Assembly (NCBI GenBank): GCA_026988585.1
Contig: JALSKY010000241.1
Location: 1 to 9,252 of the forward strand
Length of the DNA stretch: 9,252 nucleotides
Direction: 5' to 3'
Source: Deltaproteobacteria bacterium
GTDB taxonomy: Bacteria; Desulfobacterota; Dissulfuribacteria; Dissulfuribacterales; QOAL01
In this document: in pieces, positions 1 through 5,912 of the stretch
Position numbering within the stretch: the stretch's first letter is position 1
Layout of the letters: every line of letters starts with the position of its first letter
Made by a program: the position numbers and the translations under genes
The notes under the pieces: model-generated
The model's database searches: none
Told to the model about the DNA's origin: nothing
The model's input: the letters and a program-made list of their open reading frames with translations, nothing else

Positions 1-771
1 AAGGCGCTGGTCCAACCTGTAGCGGAAACCATCAGCTCCTACGCCAAGCCCCAGCTGAATTGAAACAATATTGCTCAGGCTGAGGGCTGCCGATAGTTCA
101 TCCTGGATATATAGATCAGGATCGTGGTGCCTCCTGACTGCCCTTACTACATCCTGGGGAAAGTCCCACTGTTTCAAAATAGCAGAACCCACTATAGCGT
201 GATCCGTTCCTATCACCATCCACTCAGCCTCGGAGAAGGTGATCTCGTTGGCCTTGGCCAGAAGCAATACCTCACTCAGTCTTGGTCCTATATAGATATC
301 CAGAACTATTTTTCCTATGTCGTGGAGCAGGGCAGCAGTAAAGAGAGAGGCGGCGTCCACACTGTCCAGCCTCTCGGCCACCACCTCTGAAACAACAGCA
401 GATCCCATGGAATGGAGCCAGAAATCCTCTGGACGCATCTCATATCCGGAAAGGTCTCTGGTGAGAAAAGGCATGGCTGCCCCTGTGACCATGAGCTGTC
501 TCAGTTTCTGATGACCCATGAGTGCCAGGGCAGTCTCCAGATCATTCACCTGTTGCCGAACACCAAAAAAGGCAGAATTGGTAATCCTCAATATATTCGC
601 CGACAACCCTGGATCGAACTGCAACACCTTGGCAATCTCCCTGGTGGTGACATCAGGATCATCCAGCATCTCCATCACCTTGTGCACCACCTTTGGAAAG
701 ACCGGGAGGGATGTCATGGACTCGTAAACCGCCTCAAGGGTAAAATCCGGTTGTTGCACTGCTGTATTCAT
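1..771 (-). CDS. HDOD-domain signalling protein, C-terminus cut by window edge
   Basis: HDOD domains are HD-superfamily relatives that usually act as signalling or scaffold modules in two-component, chemotaxis and cyclic-di-GMP circuits, often without proven enzymatic activity. My translation from the ATG at 771 gives 257 residues open to base 1. The N-terminal part (about 20-100) has the typical opening LPVFPKVVHKVMEML, then FDPGLSANILRITNSAFFG and the helix ALMGHQKLRQL. The HD core follows: LLHDIGK at 148-154, GTDHAIVG at 188-195 and HHDP at 215-218. It keeps more HD-type metal-ligand residues (H150, D151, H191, H215/H216) than many HDOD proteins, so activity cannot be excluded. Its ATG overlaps the stop of the upstream CheD-like gene (ATGA), implying translational coupling. 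The weak AAGGA upstream lies inside that gene. Any C-terminal output domain would be outside the window. Confidence 0.9.
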   Translation of the reverse strand, partial: MNTAVQQPDFTLEAVYESMTSLPVFPKVVHKVMEMLDDPDVTTREIAKVLQFDPGLSANILRITNSAFFGVRQQVNDLETALALMGHQKLRQLMVTGAAMPFLTRDLSGYEMRPEDFWLHSMGSAVVSEVVAERLDSVDAASLFTAALLHDIGKIVLDIYIGPRLSEVLLLAKANEITFSEAEWMVIGTDHAIVGSAILKQWDFPQDVVRAVRRHHDPDLYIQDELSAALSLSNIVSIQLGLGVGADGFRYRLDQRL

Positions 772-1229
772 AATACCACTTCCTTTTCATCCACCATTGA
801 AATGGTGACCCGGCCGCTCCGGGCATCGAGAGAGACGCTCCTGTTGACTGGACCACCAACATGCTCGCCATAAACAGAGAGACCATTCTTCAGGATTACC
901 CCCTTTACAAACCGGAACAGTTCCCGTCCAAGAGAACATTCTTCCGGCTCTGAAAGAAATCCTGCTGCACCTGCCAGATATATCTTCATACTGGATGGTT
1001 TGGCGCCGGCCTTGACCATTCCGGAAAAGAGCTCTTTGAGCTGCTCTCCTCCTGACACTCCCTGATTCCCAGCAAAAGATCCTGGAACAACCAGCACTGC
1101 CATGCCTGCAGCAGCAGCATCCTGATCAACAGCCATAACCGCCAGAGTAGAACCAAGGGAACGGGCAACCAACACCTCGTCACCTGAGGCAGCTATTCCA
1201 ACATCACCTTTCTCTATCCTCTTTTCCAT
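768..1229 (-). CDS. CheD-like protein lacking the deamidase catalytic triad
   Basis: CheD proteins deamidate glutamines in chemoreceptors and bind CheC in some species. This 153-residue protein has the CheD layout: SLGSTLAVMAVD at 24-35, GMAVLVVP at 42-49, a central helix about 61-75, KIYLAGAAGF at 82-91, and the C-terminal signature GEHVGGPVNRSVSLD at 121-135 followed by SGRVTI. Aligned by these blocks to Thermotoga CheD (Thr21, Cys27, His44), the equivalent residues are Ala22, Thr28 and Val45, with spacing preserved. The nucleophile, base and supporting Thr are therefore all replaced. The only cysteine, C98, lies elsewhere. Deamidase activity is unlikely by this mechanism, and a binding or regulatory role is inferred. 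The start at 1229 has GAGAG nearby and no closer upstream alternative. The gene overlaps the HDOD gene by 4 bases and has a sigma-28-like promoter upstream. A distant non-CheD relative is possible but less likely. Confidence 0.8.
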   Translation of the reverse strand: MEKRIEKGDVGIAASGDEVLVARSLGSTLAVMAVDQDAAAAGMAVLVVPGSFAGNQGVSGGEQLKELFSGMVKAGAKPSSMKIYLAGAAGFLSEPEECSLGRELFRFVKGVILKNGLSVYGEHVGGPVNRSVSLDARSGRVTISMVDEKEVVL

Positions 1230-1297
1230 TGTTTCTCTCGAATCCTTCTATTTTTCAAGAATCGAATAGCAACTTTTCAGCAACCATTTCATAATCT

Positions 1298-1324
1298 CTA
1301 TCGGCATCCGGAAGATAAAAATTA
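1298..1324 (-). promoter_or_regulatory. putative sigma-28 (FliA) promoter for the CheD-like/HDOD pair
   Basis: Read on the minus strand, the -35 box is TAATTTTT (1317-1324), followed by an 11-base spacer and the -10 box GCCGATAG (1298-1305). The sigma-28 consensus is TAAAGTTT-N11-GCCGATAA, so the match is 6/8 plus 7/8 at exactly the usual spacing. It points at the CheD-like gene, leaving a leader of about 60 bases. By a rough uniform-base estimate, a match this good would arise by chance about 0.07 times on both strands of this window. The chemotaxis-type gene downstream makes it more credible. No start-site data are available. Confidence 0.6.
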
Positions 1325-1448
1325 AGCAGGTCATCTCAGACTATGCAGCCCATGAATTTGCCGGATCCCAGGCCTTATGCAGAAAAAAATCTGAAGACAA
1401 TGGAAGAAATGTAATTATCTTAAAACAGAGGAGAAAGTGAGTGATATA

Positions 1449-1454
1449 GGAGGT
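1449..1454 (+). promoter_or_regulatory. strong ribosome binding site fixing the amrS start
   Basis: A perfect GGAGGT lies 6 bases before the ATG at 1461. The frame is also open from a GTG at 1437, but that codon would put the Shine-Dalgarno site inside the coding region and has only a weak GAGGAG-type match before it. The ATG is therefore preferred. Confidence 0.85.
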
Positions 1455-1460
1455 AATACC

Positions 1461-2483
1461 ATGAAACAGGCCTATCTTTATCAGTTATTGGATGAAAAGG
1501 AGAAAAAGATAGAGTGCAACCTCTGTTCTCACAGATGCAAAATCGCTCATGAAAAGAGAGGAATATGTCAGGTCAGGGAAAACCGGGATGGGGTCCTCTA
1601 CAGCCTGGTTTACTGCCAGCTCGTATCACGGGGAGTGGACCCTATTGAAAAAAAGCCCCTTTTTCATTTTCAGCCAGGCAGCCGTTCCTACTCCATAGCC
1701 ACGGTAGGATGCAATTTCAGGTGCCTGCACTGTCAAAACTGGCAGATATCCCAGTATCCAAGATTGAACCAGGGGAAAATCACCGGTGAAACCTGGTCAC
1801 CAGAGGCCATAGTAGAGGAGGCAGTAAAAACAGGTTCAAGCAGCATAAGCTACACCTATGTAGAACCAACCATATTTTTTGAAACCGCTTATGATACCGG
1901 CAAAATCGCCAGAAAACATGGAATTAAAAACATATTTGTGAGCAACGGCTATATGACACCTGAATGCAACTCCTTGCTGACAGAATTCCTGGACGGGATC
2001 AACATAGACCTGAAGGCATTCAGTGACCGGTTTTACAAGGAGGTCTGCAAGGCCAGACTCAAGCCTGTTCTGGATTCCATAGAGCAGCTACACCAGGCCG
2101 GTATCTGGGTAGAGGTGACAACGCTAATAATCCCGGGATGGAACGATTCAGAAGGAGAATTGAGAGAGATCGCCAGGTTCATCAAGGGGGTGGACCCAGG
2201 GATTCCATGGCATGTAACCGCCTTCCACCCTACATACAAGATGATGGATCGCCCCCCAACTCCGGCAGCGACATTGAGAAGGGCCAGGGAGATCGGCCTT
2301 GAGGAGGGATTGAGATTCGTCTATCAGGGTAACATACCTGGCGAAGGGGGAGAAAACACATTCTGCCCAGGCTGTGGTACTATCCTGATCCGCAGATTTG
2401 GCTTTTCCATCCAGGAAAACCGGATTAGCCATGACGGTAAATGCCCTGAATGCGGTGAACTGATAGAAGGAGTCTGGAAATAA
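1461..2483 (+). CDS. amrS: AmmeMemoRadiSam system radical SAM enzyme
   Basis: This radical SAM protein is related to pyruvate formate-lyase activating enzymes. It normally occurs with AMMECR1 and Memo family proteins in bacteria and archaea, and I know of no established substrate. The 340-residue product begins with a cysteine-rich segment (C19, C22, C26, C36), then a lead-in VSRGVDPIEKKPLFHF. The 4Fe-4S motif CNFRCLHC has C84, C88 and C91, followed by QNWQISQ. Core strands include SYTYVEPTIFFE (130-141), NIFVSNGYM (157-165) and INIDLKAF (180-187). The C-terminus adds a second paired-cysteine region (C302/C305 and C328/C331) that looks like a zinc ribbon, as expected for this family rather than for classical PflA. 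Neither partner gene is in the window. It converges on the hydrolase gene with 2 bases between stops, and I see no clear terminator there. Confidence 0.92.
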   Translation: MKQAYLYQLLDEKEKKIECNLCSHRCKIAHEKRGICQVRENRDGVLYSLVYCQLVSRGVDPIEKKPLFHFQPGSRSYSIATVGCNFRCLHCQNWQISQYPRLNQGKITGETWSPEAIVEEAVKTGSSSISYTYVEPTIFFETAYDTGKIARKHGIKNIFVSNGYMTPECNSLLTEFLDGINIDLKAFSDRFYKEVCKARLKPVLDSIEQLHQAGIWVEVTTLIIPGWNDSEGELREIARFIKGVDPGIPWHVTAFHPTYKMMDRPPTPAATLRRAREIGLEEGLRFVYQGNIPGEGGENTFCPGCGTILIRRFGFSIQENRISHDGKCPECGELIEGVWK

Positions 2484-2485
2484 AT

Positions 2486-3385
2486 CTATTCCCAGGGCCG
2501 GGTATAGCCTAAATAGAGATCTGTGGCGGCCTTTTTTCCTGGCCGGCGCCCTCTTTTCTTACGGGCTGGCCGTATGCCAAGACGCAAATTTATCCACTGG
2601 AGCAGCACCTGGCCATAGAGATCGTTGACCTGCATGGCAAGCTCCTCCCTGGTCCCAGCCGGCGCAACCTGAAACTGGGAGGCCTTGGACCTGCTCTCAG
2701 CAACAAGCCACTCCATCTGGGAAAGGGTCTGGACGGTATCCCTTGAGCTATGTATGAAGAAGACCGGCTTGCCGAATGAGGCCATTGCCGCCCTGTTCTC
2801 AAAATATCTCCTATCCGCAGGGAGCGTGGATATATCCACCCCTTTAGCTGCAAGAAAATCAAGAGTCCGGTCAAAACCGCTCTCCATCACCAGACAGAGC
2901 AGTTGATCCTCCACTTGGGAGGCAAGATGCAGGGCCAGGGCAGCCCCTATGGAGCGCCCCATGAGCACCAGCTTGCCGTTCCTGCCTTCATTCCTCATCC
3001 ACTCCTGAACAGAGCTGAAAAAGGGATGAAGATCATGGATGATAGCAGCAAGGCCCAGGGCCCCTTGACTCTTCCCGGTCCCTCTGTAGTCCAGGGAAAG
3101 CATAGTGAATCCTCCCTTGAGAAACTGGACGGCGAGAAGTCCAAGGGATTCCGGAGTTTCATATTCAGCAGGCAGATAAAGGATATGCGGCTGTCTAAGA
3201 TCCCCGGCAAAGACCTGCACATTGAGTTCAGTGCCGTCATCACCGGAAAAGACAAAATTTCCAGGTTCAGGGAGGATAGACAGCAATTCAGCATCTGCAA
3301 GATCCGGAGATGCAGGAGCTGAATCAAAAAGGGCAGCAGAGATCCCTTCCCTGTCCAGCATGGCTATTGATTCCCGTTCCACCAT
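2486..3385 (-). CDS. alpha/beta hydrolase-fold protein without a visible catalytic histidine
   Basis: This looks like a serine hydrolase-fold protein of the Bem46/YfhR-like kind. Visible marks are the strand and loop LSLDYRGTGKSQG (96-108), the nucleophile elbow GRSIG with Ser145 (143-147), and FFIHSSRD with the probable acid Asp216. The region where PG-x-H-N-D is usual reads APAGTREEL (241-249). No histidine occurs after residue 216, so the third triad member appears lost, and it may be inactive or use other chemistry. The C-terminus is a very basic tail KKRGRRPGKK (276-285), reminiscent of an AT-hook or another nucleic-acid or membrane contact. It is the last gene of the operon, overlapping the previous gene by 22 bases. 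A strong GAGGAGGAG sits immediately before the ATG at 3385. The adjacent GTG at 3382 has better spacing and could be the true start. The substrate is unknown. Confidence 0.8.
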   Translation of the reverse strand: MVERESIAMLDREGISAALFDSAPASPDLADAELLSILPEPGNFVFSGDDGTELNVQVFAGDLRQPHILYLPAEYETPESLGLLAVQFLKGGFTMLSLDYRGTGKSQGALGLAAIIHDLHPFFSSVQEWMRNEGRNGKLVLMGRSIGAALALHLASQVEDQLLCLVMESGFDRTLDFLAAKGVDISTLPADRRYFENRAAMASFGKPVFFIHSSRDTVQTLSQMEWLVAESRSKASQFQVAPAGTREELAMQVNDLYGQVLLQWINLRLGIRPARKKRGRRPGKKAATDLYLGYTRPWE

Positions 3386-3816
3386 CTCCTCCTCTCAAGA
3401 AACTCCTTGATAACCCTCCTCTTGTACCCTGCAGCAAACGCTTTATGCCCCATATAGTCCATGGAGTGCTGCTTCAGATTATCCATGATGGACTGGAACA
3501 CCTGGTCCTTTTCCCGCTCATCGATGAAGTTTCGCTCCTTCTGAACCTGAAACAGGATGGTTCTTCCCCCATTTTTCTCCAGAAATTCCTGGAAGAGGCC
3601 TGAACCATCCTCAATGGATTCAAAGTCAGACTCTGCCACCTCCATGGGGATCTTGACCAGAAGCCCCACCAGCCAGCGATCACCTGCCAATCGCCGGGAA
3701 TAATCCCACAGCTCCATTGTAAGACCATTGGGCAGCCTGACCTCTTCCACCTTTTTGGGATCTTTGATTATCTTGACCAATGACCGTTCCTCATGGATAT
3801 CAATGTTTAAAGGCAC
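3364..3816 (-). CDS. uncharacterised 150-residue protein
   Basis: I do not recognise a family. The product is soluble, has no cysteine, signal peptide or membrane segment, and is mixed in charge. A likely alpha/beta part includes LTMELWDYSRRLAGDRW (32-48) and LLVKIPMEV (52-60). A strand follows at GRTILFQVQKERNFI (84-98), then charged helices, ending in a basic helix around YKRRVIKEFLERRRWW (131-146). The frame begins with GTG at 3816 inside the last 17 bases of purH, with no good Shine-Dalgarno there. A TTG at 3780 preceded by GAGGAA at 6 bases is an alternative giving 138 residues. It overlaps the downstream hydrolase gene by 22 bases. Overlaps on both sides and protein-like composition support a real gene expressed with purH. 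Function cannot be inferred. Confidence 0.75.
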   Translation of the reverse strand: MPLNIDIHEERSLVKIIKDPKKVEEVRLPNGLTMELWDYSRRLAGDRWLVGLLVKIPMEVAESDFESIEDGSGLFQEFLEKNGGRTILFQVQKERNFIDEREKDQVFQSIMDNLKQHSMDYMGHKAFAAGYKRRVIKEFLERRRWWNGNQ

Positions 3817-5089
3817 GTTGACCAGTAAACACCATGGTCACAGGAGGATCTGCCTCATTACATGCCTCGATCACCTCATAGTCCCTGAGAGAACCGCCAG
3901 GCTGAACCACTGCAGTTATTCCCTGCCTGATCCCCACATCTACACCATCCCTGAATGGGAAAAAGGCATCGGATACCATGGTGGAACCAGGGAGATTCCC
4001 GAGATCTCTGCGGACCTGCTCATCTATCTCCTCTTTCTGGGAGGCATCACGTTCACCCTTTTCCACTGCCAGCTCCAATTCTTTATATGAAATCCTGTGG
4101 CGATCCCAGCAAAGTAAATCCGCATACTTGGTGTATGCCTTGTAAACCGCTATCTCTGCCACACCGACCCTGTCCTGTTCTCCGGTGCCAATACCCACTG
4201 TAACCCCATTCTTTACATAGATGACTGAGTTTGAGGTGATGCCCTGCTCGACAGCCCATCCAAAGATGATATCTTCATACTCCTGCTCAGTAGGCTGCCT
4301 CTTTATCCTGTAAGTCTGCCCCTGATATTCACTCTCTGCCAGGGTGAGGTCAGCCTTGGTGCGAATCCTGTTGACAGGAGACTGCTGAACAATGATACCG
4401 CCATCAATCAGGCTCTTGAAATCCACAAACCGGTAATCCCAGTACCGCTCGAGGTCCTGAATCCGCCTAATACGAATAATCCGGAGATTTTTTCTCTTGG
4501 CCAGGATATCAACGCTGCCCTCTTCATACTCAGGGGCCGCCACAACCTCAACATACTGCTGGCTTATGGCCTGGGCAGTAGCCTTGTCCACCGGTCTGTT
4601 AAGTGCCACACACCCGCCGAATGCAGCAACACGATCTGCACGCAGGGCCCTGGTAAAGGCATCCTCCAGTGAATCAGCCTGGGCCACGCCGCAGGGATTG
4701 TTATGCTTCACAATTACACAGGCTGGGCTTTTCATCAAAAACTTCAAAATATTCAATGAATTGTCCACATCCGTCAGGTTAATCTTGCCAGGATGTTTAC
4801 CGGCCTGGATCATATCCTCTTCAGTTATGGCAGATACCAGCCCGTTGCCTGGCTGAATAAACTGACAATCTCCAAGAACCAGATTTCCATTCACCAGTTC
4901 ATAGAGTGCAGCCTCCTGATCAGGATTTTCACCATACCTGACCCCACGTTCCTCTATCTCCCCTTTATCATTGGCGATCTTCCATGTCCTCTTCCTGTAG
5001 ATCAGCTCCTGATCTCCAAAGGAGATCTTCATCTCCATGGGAAAGCTGTCTCCAAGGATAGTGCGATACATCTTCTTCAAGTCACTCAT
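3800..5089 (-). CDS. purH: stand-alone AICAR formyltransferase (PurH C-terminal half)
   Basis: It should catalyse transfer of a formyl group from 10-formyl-tetrahydrofolate to AICAR, the penultimate step of purine synthesis, in the cytoplasm. The 429 residues contain RYGENPDQEAALY (51-63), VKHNNPCGVA with the catalytic-type Lys128-His129 (127-136), TSNSVIYVKNG (285-295), DAFFPFRDGVD (374-384) and VVQPGGSLRDYEV (394-406). It ends in MVFTGQRAFKH. The usual N-terminal IMP cyclohydrolase domain of bifunctional PurH (about 200 residues) is absent. Instead a short extension of about 50 residues precedes the transformylase part. IMP cyclisation must therefore be encoded elsewhere. Asp57 stands where bifunctional PurH commonly has His in the GxNPHQ motif. 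The ATG at 5089 is chosen over TTG 5095 and GTG 5092 from the ribosome site. The gene follows the DsbC-like gene closely and overlaps the next gene by 17 bases. Confidence 0.93.
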   Translation of the reverse strand: MSDLKKMYRTILGDSFPMEMKISFGDQELIYRKRTWKIANDKGEIEERGVRYGENPDQEAALYELVNGNLVLGDCQFIQPGNGLVSAITEEDMIQAGKHPGKINLTDVDNSLNILKFLMKSPACVIVKHNNPCGVAQADSLEDAFTRALRADRVAAFGGCVALNRPVDKATAQAISQQYVEVVAAPEYEEGSVDILAKRKNLRIIRIRRIQDLERYWDYRFVDFKSLIDGGIIVQQSPVNRIRTKADLTLAESEYQGQTYRIKRQPTEQEYEDIIFGWAVEQGITSNSVIYVKNGVTVGIGTGEQDRVGVAEIAVYKAYTKYADLLCWDRHRISYKELELAVEKGERDASQKEEIDEQVRRDLGNLPGSTMVSDAFFPFRDGVDVGIRQGITAVVQPGGSLRDYEVIEACNEADPPVTMVFTGQRAFKH

Positions 5090-5097
5090 CACCAATT

Positions 5098-5103
5098 ACC
5101 TCC
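5098..5103 (-). promoter_or_regulatory. ribosome binding site deciding the purH start
   Basis: On the minus strand, GGAGGT ends 8 bases before the ATG at 5089. It is only 2 bases from the upstream TTG (5095) and 5 from the GTG (5092). It touches the stop codon of the DsbC-like gene, so termination of one and initiation of the other are adjacent, as in an operon. Confidence 0.75.
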
Positions 5104-5867
5104 TATCGGGCCAGCTGTTTTTTCAGGGCTTCCGCTTTGAGCACACCGGAATGATAACGGCCATTTTTGAATATATAGGTAGGCGTGCCGGTAATACCCT
5201 TGGACTGAAGAAACTGGATGGTATCGTTCACCTTTTTCACCCCTGTCTCACACTGGTTGTCAGAACGATATCTGTTCTTCAGCCCTTCCAGCCCCTTGTT
5301 ATCACATATTATGGATATAGATTCCTCCTTTGCCCCCTTGTGAAATCTGAGAGGGAAAAGAATGATCTTGGCATGTACCTGCCCCTTTCCAGCCATCTCC
5401 TCAATGATTGCCTCTGCCTTCTTGCAATAAGGACACTGGGGATCTGTAACCAGATAGACTACAGGCCCCTTTTCCCCGATGGAAAAGGCGGAGAGATCAT
5501 CAAGTCTTTTCAGCTCATCATCAGTAAAACGATTCAGTTCCACCACAGTGTTCTTTGTGATGTTTTCACCATCCTTGGTCCTGTAGACCTCACCCAGGAG
5601 GATATATTGACCTGTTTTGTCAGAATATATAACCCTGGACTGGTTTCCCAGCTTCACCTCCACCTGACACAACCCTTTTACCGGTCCAGGAATGACCTTT
5701 TCCACCTTCAGAGGACGGCTGAAGGTATTGTTCACAAATTCCTGAATAGTTGCCACAGATGGGCATTCAGCAGCCCCTGCAGAAGCCTTCTTGTCTCCCT
5801 GCTGCGCCACAGCAACATTAGACAGGACAATCATTCCAACCATGAGCAGGACAAAAATCCTTGTCAT
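5103..5867 (-). CDS. DsbC-like periplasmic thiol:disulfide interchange protein
   Basis: The likely role is isomerisation or reduction of disulfides in exported proteins. Residues 1-21 form a signal peptide (hydrophobic core VLLMVGMIVL, AVA cleavage site before Gln22). Residues about 35-110 resemble the N-terminal dimerisation region of DsbC, with EVKLGNQSRVIYSDKTGQY. The thioredoxin-fold part follows, with PVVYLVTDPQCPYCKKAE. The active site is Cys145-Pro-Tyr-Cys148 and the cis-proline loop is TGTPT with Pro229. E. coli DsbC has CGYC, so the CPYC pair differs and recalls glutaredoxins. Cys188 and Cys206 could form the structural disulfide seen in DsbC, and Cys35 and Cys67 are a further possible pair. 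Length (254) fits the family. A good AAGGAGAT precedes the ATG. It lies 45 bases downstream of the persulfide reductase gene, with no terminator seen, and directly before purH. Confidence 0.88.
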   Translation of the reverse strand: MTRIFVLLMVGMIVLSNVAVAQQGDKKASAGAAECPSVATIQEFVNNTFSRPLKVEKVIPGPVKGLCQVEVKLGNQSRVIYSDKTGQYILLGEVYRTKDGENITKNTVVELNRFTDDELKRLDDLSAFSIGEKGPVVYLVTDPQCPYCKKAEAIIEEMAGKGQVHAKIILFPLRFHKGAKEESISIICDNKGLEGLKNRYRSDNQCETGVKKVNDTIQFLQSKGITGTPTYIFKNGRYHSGVLKAEALKKQLAR

Positions 5868-5912
5868 AACTATCTCCTTTTAGAAAAAGCAACAATAATA
5901 AGGGGTAATCTA

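Noticed and set aside
1270..1440. A plus-strand frame of about 56 codons between the divergent genes
   Set aside because: It has no ATG, GTG or TTG start, no recognisable protein features, and overlaps the putative promoter. Probably non-coding.
1437..1460. GTG start giving amrS eight extra residues
   Set aside because: The perfect GGAGGT would then lie inside the gene, and the ATG at 1461 has ideal spacing from it.
2520..2575. GC-rich palindromic stretch with T runs as a terminator for amrS
   Set aside because: It lies inside the hydrolase gene where Lys/Arg/Gly/Pro codons of the basic tail explain the composition, and the stem is short and irregular.
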